A DNA stretch of 64,000 nt from Nanobdellota archaeon (lineage in GTDB: Archaea; Nanobdellota; Nanobdellia; Woesearchaeales; UBA9642). Each line of letters starts with the position of its first letter. The first letter of the stretch is position 1. The DNA lies in NCBI GenBank assembly GCA_021813435.1, contig JAKAKR010000008.1, positions 1 through 64,000 on the forward strand, given 5' to 3'. Shown here one piece after another: positions 8,707 to 18,706 of this stretch. The notes beneath the pieces are model-generated. The model saw only the letters and a program-made list of their open reading frames with translations, did not search any database and was not told the DNA's origin. The translations under genes and the position numbers were made by a program.

Positions 8707-9273
8707 ATGGGCTATCCTGAAGTCGATGTCATCGATAAACCAAAAGTGGAATTGATCGAGATAAAGATCAAGCGGATCAATCAGTTGTTCAATTCCATGG
8801 ATCCATCGCCATTTCTTGAAAAGGACCTTGATGATGACGCATTCGAATATATTGTGAGTTCAGTGCGCGAGCATCATGTCAAGACAAAAATCAAGATCGT
8901 CATCCATCTCCCGCTGTATGAAAAAAAGCGCGTGGTCGAAGAAGATACCCGCAAGGCAATCCATCATTTTTTCGAGTATAAGCAAAAACTTGCAGAGCGC
9001 AGCATCAAACTCAAGATCGAGGAAGGGCAAAAGAGCCTTATCATCGGGCTTGTAGCGCTCTTCTCCTGTCTTCTGCTCCGTGAGTGGATCGTGAATGCGT
9101 ACTCCACACTGCTCTCGCGCATCCTCGGCGAGGGTCTTGTCATCGGCGGATGGGTCGCGATGTGGAAGCCGATAAGTAACATCCTTTACGACTGGTGGCC
9201 GCTCAGAAAAGAAGAGCGGATCTACGAGAAGATCGCAAAGACCGAGATAGAATTCCGCTACATCCAGTCCTGA
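8707..9273 (+). CDS. Hypothetical membrane protein, 188 aa
   Basis: Not recognised as a family. The first ~95 residues are soluble and charged (two alpha/beta-like stretches with EIKIKRINQLF and KTKIKIVIHLPLY), followed by a basic amphipathic helix. Two membrane segments follow at about 111-128 and 138-155, then a charged tail rich in Glu and Arg. There is no signal peptide, so both termini are probably cytoplasmic. The gene is monocistronic with its own TATA box. The layout suggests a membrane-tethered cytoplasmic domain, but no activity can be named. Confidence 0.6.
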   Translation: MGYPEVDVIDKPKVELIEIKIKRINQLFNSMDPSPFLEKDLDDDAFEYIVSSVREHHVKTKIKIVIHLPLYEKKRVVEEDTRKAIHHFFEYKQKLAERSIKLKIEEGQKSLIIGLVALFSCLLLREWIVNAYSTLLSRILGEGLVIGGWVAMWKPISNILYDWWPLRKEERIYEKIAKTEIEFRYIQS

Positions 9274-9377
9274 TTGCCGCCCATCATTTTCTTAAATTCT
9301 TATGATGTTCTTGAATAAGAGTATCTTTAACAAATTTTAAATACCATGTGGCTTTCCCCCTCAATGAGGTATATCAC

Positions 9378-10036
9378 ATGACTGCGCTCGATGCATCGGT
9401 ACAACAATTGATCACTGCATATGAGGAAGATAGGGTCACTAATGGATTTTATGAACTTGCGCAGAAGCTCAGCCCGGAGTTCAAGAGCAAAAAACTGACA
9501 ACCGGCAATACACTGCTTGATTTCATGTTCGCGCACAATGTATTCTCCAAATCTGTCGAGAATGAATTGGGTCTGTTTAGGATGGAGTCTGAAACACACC
9601 ACAAAAATCATTTTCTACTCGTCTATGATCATGAGGACCAGGATGCGCAGTATGCCACAAGCGTCAGAACGCGCCTGCAATTCGGGACGCTTGTCGATGA
9701 AGTGCAGTTTGACATCAACAATGGAAAGATCGTCTTTCCGACAAATTTTTACGCGCAATATTACACCGGAAAAAATCTCCGCTGGGATTCCTTTGAGGGA
9801 CATATCACTATCCCATTGCGAAAGATGGTGTACTATCGTAATCCAATCATTCTGCAGCCCGGGGAGACAAATCATCGTAAGAAATATTCGTCATCGACGC
9901 AATTTTCTGAATCAATCAACGCATACTTCGGGACTGAGGAGATTGATACACTATTTTCCACGCGTTTACCCATCTGGATATCGCTGATGCAATCGAAGCC
10001 ATCAAGGAAAAGGACGATCAGCATCTTATCCAGTAA
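9378..10036 (+). CDS. Hypothetical protein interrupted by a frameshift near its end
   Basis: The ATG at 9378 has a GAGGT site 8 bases upstream and a TTTTAAATA box near 9337-9345. The frame runs about 193 codons as a soluble, mixed alpha/beta protein of unknown family. At about 9952-9964 the coding signal moves to the -1 frame: the natural frame then gives a Ser/Arg/Lys-rich tail to 10088, whereas the -1 frame gives HAFTHLDIADAIEAIKEK and ends at 10036. The latter is a normal amphipathic helix, and its stop avoids overlap with the convergent gene. A one-base loss in the T4 run at 9954-9957, a sequencing error or a fresh mutation would explain it. Coordinates given are for the restored frame. 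Confidence 0.6.
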
Positions 10037-10065
10037 TTATTCTATCTGGCGTGCGGTGCAACAAA

Positions 10066-10467
10066 TCATGTCCGTTGTTGTTCTCTAAGAATTGCAATAG
10101 TGGTGTCGATTAATTGATAGATTTTTGTGAAATCACTGTTCTTGATAAATGTATCTGCGTGCGTCGTGCATGATTCAGGATCATATTTGTACGCTGTCGT
10201 TAATTCATTGATGCGCGTGAGTGCAGTACGATCATAGAAGTGCGACGAGGGCATGTTCATGTCATGATACAGCGCATCATGCGCAGCGACAATACCTGCG
10301 GCTATCGGGAGATTGTTGATGACGGGAAGTAGCTTAGTCTTATATTCTGATAAGTCAGGTTGCACTTCCTGGATCATGACATACATCACATGGAACCTGT
10401 CCTTATCGATGATGTCTTTGAGCTGCTGCACTGTACGAAAATAGCGTGGTGTAGACATTGCAATCAT
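10066..10467 (-). CDS. Hypothetical protein, 133 aa
   Basis: Unrecognised soluble, helical protein. The N terminus MIAMSTPRYF offers ATGs at 10467 and 10458. The only notable features are a central HDALYHDMNMPSSHFYD stretch with several His and Asp residues and a single Cys near residue 100. It sits 26 bases after another short unrecognised gene on the same strand (10494-10904), with which it probably forms a two-gene operon. No function is inferred. Confidence 0.5.
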   Translation of the reverse strand: MIAMSTPRYFRTVQQLKDIIDKDRFHVMYVMIQEVQPDLSEYKTKLLPVINNLPIAAGIVAAHDALYHDMNMPSSHFYDRTALTRINELTTAYKYDPESCTTHADTFIKNSDFTKIYQLIDTTIAILREQQRT

Positions 10468-10493
10468 AAGGGGAGAATGGTGTTTATAAATTT

Positions 10494-10904
10494 TTATCCC
10501 GAATGGATACTGCTGCAGTAGAGATGTTCTGCAGCAAGAATAATGTTGAGTGCGCGATTGATATCCTCTTTTTCAATGAGTTTGTCAATGCCCATATCAC
10601 CCTTGCGCCACTCCTCTTCTTTGTTTATGGTGAGCGCAATTCGTTTTATGCGGGTATAGTCATTGACTGTCAGGGAGATATCATCCTGAGCAAATAATGC
10701 ATTGTTCTTGAAATAAGTATCCAGGATACTTAGTGATCGTCCGACATGATTTATTTTCTTGAAGAAATTTTTTTTGTATAGCATGACATCTTCAGGTGTT
10801 GCACTGCCGTTCTGTGCATCGATCTCTTCCTTCAATGATGTGATCTCATCCTTTGCGGTTTGAAATAACTGCAGATCACAGGTCATCCGTGCATCATAAC
10901 TCAT
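10494..10904 (-). CDS. Hypothetical protein, 136 aa
   Basis: Unrecognised. The product is soluble and predicted almost entirely helical, with a charged coiled-coil-like segment near residues 14-32 (FQTAKDEITSLKEEIDAQ) and a Lys-rich stretch KNFFKKINHVGRS. It is divergent to the large surface-protein gene at 11060 and precedes the hypothetical gene at 10066-10467 on the same strand. Similar size and strand arrangement suggest the two act together, but sequence similarity between them is not evident. Confidence 0.5.
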   Translation of the reverse strand: MSYDARMTCDLQLFQTAKDEITSLKEEIDAQNGSATPEDVMLYKKNFFKKINHVGRSLSILDTYFKNNALFAQDDISLTVNDYTRIKRIALTINKEEEWRKGDMGIDKLIEKEDINRALNIILAAEHLYCSSIHSG

Positions 10905-11028
10905 TGCAGGGATGTTACTGCAACAATGATTTTATAAATGTTTGCTTATGATGGTAGTGCAGCATACACTGTTGCGGTTCAGAACACTATGGCGACTGTG
11001 TCTGTCGTTTTTCAGTATTTTCAAAATC

Positions 11029-11036
11029 TTTATATA
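11029..11036 (+). promoter_or_regulatory. TATA box at the head of the surface-protein cluster
   Basis: TTTATATA centres about 28 bases before the ATG at 11060, consistent with leaderless transcription of the first cluster gene. Confidence 0.55.
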
Positions 11037-11059
11037 GGTATATCTTCCAGTCCAGAGTG

Positions 11060-14000
11060 ATGTCTATTCAGCAAAAAAGGGGTCAGGTGACTATTATTGT
11101 CATTCTTGCAGTAGTGCTCTTGTTCATTGTTCTCTTCCTGCTCTTTATCCGTGCATCACTCATCAAAAAGCAGATCACTGCAGCAGCAGCGCAGGAGATT
11201 CATGATTATGCTGATCAGACTGCGATACGACAGTATGTGACGAGTTGTCTTGACGCCGTAAGCGATGAAGTCATGATCCGCAGTGCAATGCAGGGCGGAA
11301 TCCTTGATTTTCCGCCAGATGGTGAGAACAAGACCTATACTGCTTATTTTGATGAGATATACAATCGCAGCTTCAATGTGTCGATTGCTATCATTGACAA
11401 TTATGGTTGCCCGCTTGTCCGGCACCTGCCTCCGGATTACCCGTTTGAAAATACTACGCTCTCGACACTTGCACTCTATTATGACCGGATGTGCGGAACC
11501 ATAAGTCCGCTCGTCGCGTATAGTGGGTTTTTTGGATTGGACAATTATACGCGGCTCTGCGCCTGGAATGGTTCGAATCGTGTCGGGGTTACGGGCGGAA
11601 GATACTCGTATCAGAGTTGTATTCCCGGAACATATAATGATCCCGATACGCCCAGCATCCAGGATATGATGGAAAAAAATATCTCTGCAGAGATGGAAAA
11701 ATGTGTGAATGTGACGCTTATTCATGAACGATTCCCCTCGAATGTTTCCATGATCGCTGCCCCGCAGACCATAGTCACCTATGGAGAGACCGGGGTCACT
11801 ATCACGACTGCGTATCCGTTTCTTGTCACACTCAATAATCGCGAGCCAGTCGAGCGGATGATCAATTTTACAGTCACCCGCGATATCCCATACAAGCGGA
11901 TGTATAATTATGTGTTCCGACTCATCACTGCAGATGTGCAATTGTTTGATTTCAATAAGTTCTCGCAGCAGAATCTTGCAGGATACAATAATTATATTGT
12001 CAATAGGACAAGCATCCCTATCAACAATACGTTTGTTGATATCATCCACATCATCGATAATGGAACCATCATCCAGGGCAGACCATTCATGTTCAATGTC
12101 GCGATCTGGAACCGCAGGCCTGCATTGGACTATATGCATTCAAGTAATTCTCGGGAGTGGGATCTTGTCGGCATCGAGAACCAGACCTTGACATTGCGGC
12201 CCGAAGGGTATGATCCTGACGAGGACATCATATTCTACAATTATTCCCTCTGGTATGAAACATACAATGAAAGCTATGATTTCACCGGTTCCAAATGCAA
12301 GAATTTCAAGAATATCAACATCAACGATTTAAAGAGCTGCGTCAAGAGGGATAATCCGCCAACTATTGAGCCGCATAATTGGACGAATTCCACAGATTTC
12401 AAGGCCTCACACCAGAATGCAACTATTCTCTTGAAGAAGAGGGATATTGGGTACCATGAAGTGAATATCAGCATCTGGGATCGCGGATTATTGAAGGATT
12501 GGCAGCTTGTGCGCATACTCGTCATCGATAAGCCAGTCGCAAATGCGACAGGAAGAAATATTTATGACGATGTAAAACAAGAGATGGCAAGTTTTGAGGA
12601 CCCGTATATCCTGAATGGTTCACTCTCGCACGTCATCATCGGAGGATTCGGTCTATTTGTCTGGAATGACACGCGCGGAGATATACATGCAACAAAATAT
12701 TCATCTGGTCCAGACCCTTTTGTCTTATCCATACCGAATGAGTCCACATATCCGACAGTGACGACGTTTAACATGAAGAGTATTGTTGATGAACCATTTA
12801 AACGTCCGGAACAGTTTAAATCTACACAAACACAAAATCCAGAATACTCCGGGTATATCGATAATATCACCCTTACAGTGTTTGCAGCAGTCGGAGGGGT
12901 CGGGATAAGTACGAGCGATAACACCACAATCAGTGTGAATGTGACCCAATGCCTCCCGCATCGGAATAACACTGATCCGGCATTCCCTTACAATGCAAAT
13001 CCCGCAGACATCTATTCCTCACTCCAGGCAAATCACACCTGCTGCCTTTACACATACCAATACGACGCTGCAACAACACAATGCTACGAGAATATCAGTT
13101 ACGGCGGAAATAAAAGTTTTAAGGATTTATGGACTCCTGCGGGTGTTTCAACTGCACCATATCCTCCTAACGGCATACAAAATAGTCGCCGGCCAATCAT
13201 CACGTATGATTACAACGGAGACTCAAACACTACGCACAGCGGCGAGGCGTACAGTCTATACGACAACGATATCTACATGCGCACATTTGATAGGAATTGT
13301 TCTGGCGATCGCGGGAATATCTGCTCAGGAAACGCAACAGAAGTACGGACACTCATCGAGAAATGCAGGGATATCACGGAAAATCCTTCGGTATTTCAAG
13401 GAAGATGTTCAGGACCACCATTAACACAATATGGCGATGCAATAAATTATGACAATAAGAATGATGCACATTGCGTCAATTATTCTGGATTTACATTTGA
13501 ACAATTAACAAGTAATCAATCGAATAACGCCCCTAATTGCGTCAAGACAAGACAGAATGTTAATTGGCAATGCGCAGATATATCGGGGCGCTTTGATGGT
13601 AGCAATCCTAAACCGCTTGCATGCACAGGCGCATGCGATGGTCAAGGAATGTGCGTCGGAGATCCTAGTACTTGTAGATGCGAAAAAGCATGCGCACCTA
13701 ATGTTGTTGATGATTTCTGTGTCAATCAGCCTACATATAAAGATATCGGATGTCTACACAGCACTAACAACGTCCCAGATTTATGCAATGGATGTAAGTA
13801 TGTGCCCGGAGGCGGAAAGAACAAAAATGGTGTTATTGGTGCATGCTCAAATGATAATGGATGCCGTGCAAGCCGCGAATGTGCAGACAATAATAAGAAA
13901 CCTGGAGAAGCATTAACAGATGGAAGTGATGGGCAGTACTGTAATAATACATGTCAATTAAAGAGTTGTGATAATGGGTTAAAATATGATAGTTCAAATA

Positions 14001-14092
14001 GCAATTGTTATTCGAGTTGCGTAGAGAATGGAACTCAGGATAATTCTCGATGTGCTTCAGGAAGCTGCAAATCCGATGGATCTTGTTCTTAA
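11060..14092 (+). CDS. Giant pilin-anchored surface protein with cysteine-rich C terminus
   Basis: 1010 aa. The N terminus QKRGQVTIIVILAVVLLF is pilin-like: basic residues, G, then one long hydrophobic helix (about 10-31), as in archaeal class III signal peptides cut by a prepilin peptidase. The rest is extracellular in prediction, with many N-x-S/T sites and beta-rich, Ig-like stretches up to about residue 620. From about 640 it becomes dense in Cys (HTCCLYTY, then disintegrin-like runs such as CTGACDGQGMC and CRCEKAC), implying many disulfides. It opens a ~28-kb same-strand cluster. The last kilobase is richer in A+T than the first two. The GTG three bases upstream is an alternative start. 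Adhesion is plausible but not shown. Confidence 0.75.
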   Translation: MSIQQKRGQVTIIVILAVVLLFIVLFLLFIRASLIKKQITAAAAQEIHDYADQTAIRQYVTSCLDAVSDEVMIRSAMQGGILDFPPDGENKTYTAYFDEIYNRSFNVSIAIIDNYGCPLVRHLPPDYPFENTTLSTLALYYDRMCGTISPLVAYSGFFGLDNYTRLCAWNGSNRVGVTGGRYSYQSCIPGTYNDPDTPSIQDMMEKNISAEMEKCVNVTLIHERFPSNVSMIAAPQTIVTYGETGVTITTAYPFLVTLNNREPVERMINFTVTRDIPYKRMYNYVFRLITADVQLFDFNKFSQQNLAGYNNYIVNRTSIPINNTFVDIIHIIDNGTIIQGRPFMFNVAIWNRRPALDYMHSSNSREWDLVGIENQTLTLRPEGYDPDEDIIFYNYSLWYETYNESYDFTGSKCKNFKNININDLKSCVKRDNPPTIEPHNWTNSTDFKASHQNATILLKKRDIGYHEVNISIWDRGLLKDWQLVRILVIDKPVANATGRNIYDDVKQEMASFEDPYILNGSLSHVIIGGFGLFVWNDTRGDIHATKYSSGPDPFVLSIPNESTYPTVTTFNMKSIVDEPFKRPEQFKSTQTQNPEYSGYIDNITLTVFAAVGGVGISTSDNTTISVNVTQCLPHRNNTDPAFPYNANPADIYSSLQANHTCCLYTYQYDAATTQCYENISYGGNKSFKDLWTPAGVSTAPYPPNGIQNSRRPIITYDYNGDSNTTHSGEAYSLYDNDIYMRTFDRNCSGDRGNICSGNATEVRTLIEKCRDITENPSVFQGRCSGPPLTQYGDAINYDNKNDAHCVNYSGFTFEQLTSNQSNNAPNCVKTRQNVNWQCADISGRFDGSNPKPLACTGACDGQGMCVGDPSTCRCEKACAPNVVDDFCVNQPTYKDIGCLHSTNNVPDLCNGCKYVPGGGKNKNGVIGACSNDNGCRASRECADNNKKPGEALTDGSDGQYCNNTCQLKSCDNGLKYDSSNSNCYSSCVENGTQDNSRCASGSCKSDGSCS

Positions 14093-14130
14093 TGCGATAA
14101 GTATACGTTTTCTCTCATAAAAGCACAACC

Positions 14131-14142
14131 TATTTAAATATA
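14131..14142 (+). promoter_or_regulatory. TATA box of the 1508-aa surface protein gene
   Basis: GCACAACCTATTTAAATATA places TATA at about 14131-14140, predicting transcription from about 14161. This supports the ATG at 14173 over the one at 14146. The upstream BRE-like CACAACC recalls the CCGCAAC stretch before two other promoters at 33350-33367 and 39711-39729. Confidence 0.55.
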
Positions 14143-14172
14143 AAGATGGGGTATAAGAGGAAAAAGGTGGGT

Positions 14173-17100
14173 ATGGTGGATTTGATAAAGAAACGACTGT
14201 TCATATTCTTGGGAATCGTGCTAGTGCTCGCAGTGTTTGCAGTACATTATGCTGCAGCAGACTGCTGTCTTATTTTAGGTAATGGATGTTATAATTATGA
14301 TACGAACACATGTAAGTCTAATAATGGTATGAGTTTACCAATCAATCAGTGCCCTGATATCACTCCTCCTGTTACAGGTACTGATCAATATATTAAGATG
14401 TGCTCGTACTCTTGTTGTTGTAGTATTAATGATAATATCTCTATTTATGGTAAAAATCCAATAAATCAAAATGAAACCAAATGCATTAGTGACGGTGGAA
14501 AATTTATTTATGGATTAGATAAAAGCGCCTCATGCGATGTTATCTGCGGCAATCAACAAAAATATACTCTGAATATCAGCGTCAACGATACTGCAGGTAA
14601 CCCTATTAATGGTGCAACAATTACAGTAACAAGTAATCCCCGGCAGGGCAGTACAAATAGCATAACCCCTACAGGCGGAGGCAATTATTCGATTACAGAT
14701 CTTCCTCTCGGAACATCTATTATCCAAGTATCAAAAAAAGAGTGCCAGACAAGTACACAAGATAAACAGATCACAGGTCAAGATACGCCTACACTCTATG
14801 TCACATTGAATTGTACGCCATGCAGTTTAGTCGAATGGCCATGCACAGGAACAGCATATAGTGGAACAGCGACCATGAGTTGCCATGGAGAGACCATAAG
14901 TCAAACAGTCCAATGCACCCCACCAGATACCGCGCCAAAATGCAATGATGGAATATTTGAAAAAGGGGAATGGTGCGAAAAGATCGGTAATAACATTGTC
15001 AATAATTGTCCCATAAATCCTTATGATTCTACAGGAGCCAAATATGTCTGTAACGTGAATGACTGTACAAAATGCATTGTTCCCAATAATCAAAAGCTAC
15101 CGACTTGCGGTAATGGGAAGAAAGAAAGTGGTGAGCAATGCGACTTTGGTCAGACATCAAATTTCACAGAATGTTCAAACACTTCGATTGATGCATGCGA
15201 CACCGGCATCTGTCAATGCAAGCCGACAGGTCAGATTTGTGAGTGGAATTATACAGGACCGCCTTGTCCAACATCGCAGGCAGATGTCGATGCTGAAGAA
15301 GCGAACGGGCATCTGAAGCTACCCGCAGGATGTCTCGCAGGATTTATCGCGCCAAAACCTAATTTTATAGACATCCGTCAAGCGCATAATTGCGATCAGA
15401 ATACTGCTGTTGCAGGATCATGCGGCAATGGACTTGTCGAACGCAATTTAGGCGAACAATGCGACTGGAACATGAGCAAAAATCCTCCAACCACGAATGA
15501 TTCGACTGTCTGCGCAAATGTGTCATTAAAAGAAAACGGTTGTATCCTGAACTCCTGCCAATGCAAGCCAAACACGTATCACTGCGACTGGAATTGTCAA
15601 GATGTTGGCGTATGCGATGGTACTGTGCAATCAATCCGAAAGGTTTGCACTCCAAGCAAAGATCCAAATTGTGCAAAACCTGGCGCATATTACGATGCAA
15701 ATCCTGAAGGCATTATCCCTTGTAAAAATTTTAAAGGGTTATGCGGAAATGGAAAGCTCAATACTGGCGAGGATTGTGATTACAATGCAACGAGCGGAAA
15801 TTATACTCAAGGCAACTGCATTGCAAATCCAGATGCCTGCCAGAATTGTGCCTGCACTGCAAAACCACCAGCCCCGACAGATAATTGCGCGCAAGATCCC
15901 GGCAATATCTCACTGCAACCCATTGCTGCAACACGCGGAGTATTGAACCTGCAGCTCGGCTGGGCAACAAATAATTCCAACTGCAAAAATTATATCGATC
16001 ATTTCGAGATACTGCGCTGTACCAACACCAGCACTGCTTCATGCGATTCTACAACAATAGATACACTCAGTAATGTCATCAATGATTCTGTACCTAAAAA
16101 TATTTGGAAGTATAGTGATAATTCTAGAATCAGCGCTGATAAGGTATACTGTTATGCTGTAAAGACAGTGTTCAATGGTTCAGTTGCAGACGATAAGACC
16201 CCGCAGCTCAGCAATATGCAGTGCAAGTTCAGCGGCAATGCATCCTGCATGAACAATCAGATACCCTTACCTGACGGTGATTGTGTCAGCGGGCAATCAG
16301 CAGATCCTACTATTAAATGGGGTATACGCCAATGCGACGAGAATAACACCATAATAATTAAAGACTGTAGCAACGCGCAATATTGCGCCATGAGCAGCAA
16401 TGGCAATACTCCTCAATGCATGGACCAATCGGCATGTAATTCCTGCAATGGACTATTCGGATTCTCAATGTTTGGAACATACGGACTGACGTTTTTAGAT
16501 GCGGGCACGAAAACCAATGTCAAGTGTCCGAGCCTATTGCTCAAGACGAACTCTGCGACAGAGGAAGGATGCTTTATTGATTATAGCAAGAGCACTGTGG
16601 ACATGACCTATAGCTGCATTAATGTACAGAGTTGTTATGATTATAAGTCTGCAGCGACATGCCTGAATGATGCCTGCAGCGCATTCATCGACGCGTCAGG
16701 AAATACGACTTGTGAATGGGTGCCATACGGTGGAACATTCGATGTGTTCAATCGCGGGATCTGCAGGCCAAAGAACACGCTAACCCCGCAATGCGATCTC
16801 TGTAAAAATCCATCGTATAATCGCATCACACCAGAATGCACGCCAAGCACTTGCGCATTATTCGGCAAATGTTACGGCACTGCAAATAATTGCGCAAATC
16901 CTGGAGATATCGACTGCACAAGCTTCACGAACGAAAATGATTGTATCGGTGTTCCGGGTTCAAACAATCCCCCACAGAATATCACTGTTAATGTCACATG
17001 GGACGCAAGTACCGGCAAACCGAGAATGATTGACGGGAATAACGCTATCACTGATTATAGCAATGATTATACTGCGCAACATCATTTCGATTATCAAGCG

Positions 17101-18699
17101 CTCGGTATCTGTAAGTGGACCAATAATGCGTGCATCCGTGATACAAATGGCGACAATATTGATGATTGTATTAATCGAAAAAATTCTGCAGATAAACATG
17201 CCTGTGAGCGTGATATGGCAATACCGCAGACAACAATCCGTAATAAAAAACAGTATGCAGTGCTCATGGATCTTTCGAATGCAGTCAGCGTCACTAATCT
17301 AGGAACAAGTACGCTCCAAAATTGCAACAAATATCCCGCCTGTATTGAACGTTCCCAAAACAACAAAAATCTGAATGCAGCGTATCTCTATTATGCCATC
17401 GCGAATGCAACTGCGCCTGCAGCATACCCGCAGACACCACTGACTGTTTCAGGAACAGGCGCATTCCTCATCAATCTCTCGGCAATTCCTGAAATACAAC
17501 CATTGCGATCAGGACAGAACTATACCTTGTATTATTTTACTGAGAGTGCAGCGCACAATCTTGAGGGTGTCAAGCATTTCACCTTCACCCTTGACCGTGA
17601 TCCTCCAGAGATCAATATCTCATTTACCGAAAAGACCTTCCGCTATTTCAACAATGCGCCTTGGGCAACAAACCTTACGGTGACTGCAACACTCCTCAAT
17701 GACGAGCAGAGCCCGCCAGTCATCTGCAGCATCAAACTCGAGCCCGGAACATATCCTGGATGGGAGATCTTTGATCTTGACAACACAAAGCCCATGATCA
17801 GGCGCATGATGACTAAAGCAAATGATACGGTAAATACAGTATATCCCGGACTTATCGACAGCGATTATAATATCACGACCACCTGCAGTGATGATGCAGG
17901 AAATGTGTACACCAACACCACAATCATTACCATCGAGGCAAATAACCAGATTACCGGACCATCCCCGCGCGGCGGAGTCTACACTAATCTTACATTACCG
18001 CAGAATATCAGCTTCAGGACAAACATGACAAATAATACTGCAATCGAATGCAGGTATTCCGAAAATGCAAGCAAGCGATTGTTCACTGACATGAATGCAA
18101 GCAAGAGGTTCTATAACAGCTCATCAACAGACTGGTACCTGAACATGTCAGACATCATCCCGAAAGTCTCTGACTCAGGATTCTACCGCTACTTTATTGC
18201 ATGCAATTTCACCGGCGGCGTTATTGTCGAAGATGTACCGGGCGATGAGATCTACTTTGCACTGGATAATCTCCCGCCGATCACTACGCTCATCAATAAT
18301 AAGACCCGCAAGGAATATATTGCCAATGCCTCTGACAATACGACCAATAATCTTACACTCATCCTGCGCGCAGATGATCTGCCGGCAAACTTTAGTTATC
18401 AGTCGATGAGTCGCACCAATTTCGGGGTCAATACCACATATTGGTGCATGGAGAACGCCAGCGACACTATGACTTGCAATGATACGATAGCAAACTACGC
18501 GCCAGTCACAGATCCAATCCAACTCGATTATATCAATGACGATAATGGGCTTGCAGCACAGTATGGACGAAACCCGCGCATCTGTTATTATGCAACAGAC
18601 TGGGGTAATAACACCGCGCCCATCACTTGCGTCCAGACTATCATCAAGAACACGCTCTTCAACAGTCCAACCATCATAATCACCGAAGGCAGCCGTTAG
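14173..18699 (+). CDS. Giant secreted cysteine-rich repeat protein
   Basis: 1508 aa from the ATG at 14173, which lies 3 bases after GGTGG and fits the TATA position. A Sec-type signal peptide (KKRLFIFLGIVLVLAVFAV...AAA) precedes the mature start DCC. Residues about 125-205 look like a carboxypeptidase-regulatory/Ig-like beta domain (NISVNDTAGNPINGATITV). Then come repeats of the CGNGxxExGEQCD type known from myxobacterial cysteine-rich repeats (near 312, 418 and 525). An FN3-like stretch and further Cys-rich and Ig-like sections follow (for example ITTTCSDDAGNVYTNTTI). N-glycosylation sequons are abundant. No C-terminal anchor is evident. The gene is followed after 7 bases by another giant protein, so the pair is likely co-transcribed and may interact at the cell surface. 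Confidence 0.75.
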   Translation: MVDLIKKRLFIFLGIVLVLAVFAVHYAAADCCLILGNGCYNYDTNTCKSNNGMSLPINQCPDITPPVTGTDQYIKMCSYSCCCSINDNISIYGKNPINQNETKCISDGGKFIYGLDKSASCDVICGNQQKYTLNISVNDTAGNPINGATITVTSNPRQGSTNSITPTGGGNYSITDLPLGTSIIQVSKKECQTSTQDKQITGQDTPTLYVTLNCTPCSLVEWPCTGTAYSGTATMSCHGETISQTVQCTPPDTAPKCNDGIFEKGEWCEKIGNNIVNNCPINPYDSTGAKYVCNVNDCTKCIVPNNQKLPTCGNGKKESGEQCDFGQTSNFTECSNTSIDACDTGICQCKPTGQICEWNYTGPPCPTSQADVDAEEANGHLKLPAGCLAGFIAPKPNFIDIRQAHNCDQNTAVAGSCGNGLVERNLGEQCDWNMSKNPPTTNDSTVCANVSLKENGCILNSCQCKPNTYHCDWNCQDVGVCDGTVQSIRKVCTPSKDPNCAKPGAYYDANPEGIIPCKNFKGLCGNGKLNTGEDCDYNATSGNYTQGNCIANPDACQNCACTAKPPAPTDNCAQDPGNISLQPIAATRGVLNLQLGWATNNSNCKNYIDHFEILRCTNTSTASCDSTTIDTLSNVINDSVPKNIWKYSDNSRISADKVYCYAVKTVFNGSVADDKTPQLSNMQCKFSGNASCMNNQIPLPDGDCVSGQSADPTIKWGIRQCDENNTIIIKDCSNAQYCAMSSNGNTPQCMDQSACNSCNGLFGFSMFGTYGLTFLDAGTKTNVKCPSLLLKTNSATEEGCFIDYSKSTVDMTYSCINVQSCYDYKSAATCLNDACSAFIDASGNTTCEWVPYGGTFDVFNRGICRPKNTLTPQCDLCKNPSYNRITPECTPSTCALFGKCYGTANNCANPGDIDCTSFTNENDCIGVPGSNNPPQNITVNVTWDASTGKPRMIDGNNAITDYSNDYTAQHHFDYQALGICKWTNNACIRDTNGDNIDDCINRKNSADKHACERDMAIPQTTIRNKKQYAVLMDLSNAVSVTNLGTSTLQNCNKYPACIERSQNNKNLNAAYLYYAIANATAPAAYPQTPLTVSGTGAFLINLSAIPEIQPLRSGQNYTLYYFTESAAHNLEGVKHFTFTLDRDPPEINISFTEKTFRYFNNAPWATNLTVTATLLNDEQSPPVICSIKLEPGTYPGWEIFDLDNTKPMIRRMMTKANDTVNTVYPGLIDSDYNITTTCSDDAGNVYTNTTIITIEANNQITGPSPRGGVYTNLTLPQNISFRTNMTNNTAIECRYSENASKRLFTDMNASKRFYNSSSTDWYLNMSDIIPKVSDSGFYRYFIACNFTGGVIVEDVPGDEIYFALDNLPPITTLINNKTRKEYIANASDNTTNNLTLILRADDLPANFSYQSMSRTNFGVNTTYWCMENASDTMTCNDTIANYAPVTDPIQLDYINDDNGLAAQYGRNPRICYYATDWGNNTAPITCVQTIIKNTLFNSPTIIITEGSR

Positions 18700-18706
18700 G
18701 CTGCTG

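Noticed and set aside
11573-11583. TGGTTCGAATC, like a tRNA T-loop
   Set aside because: It lies inside a coding region, with no matching acceptor, D or anticodon stems. No tRNA was found elsewhere either.
11156-12139. A 327-codon minus-strand open frame
   Set aside because: It lies entirely opposite the 1010-aa surface protein, is rich in Ile, Arg, Cys and Asp in a way typical of antisense shadows, and has no promoter or ribosome site.
14146-14172. ATG 14146 as start of the 1508-aa protein
   Set aside because: It lies only about 10 bases from the TATA centre, too close for an archaeal transcript to include it.
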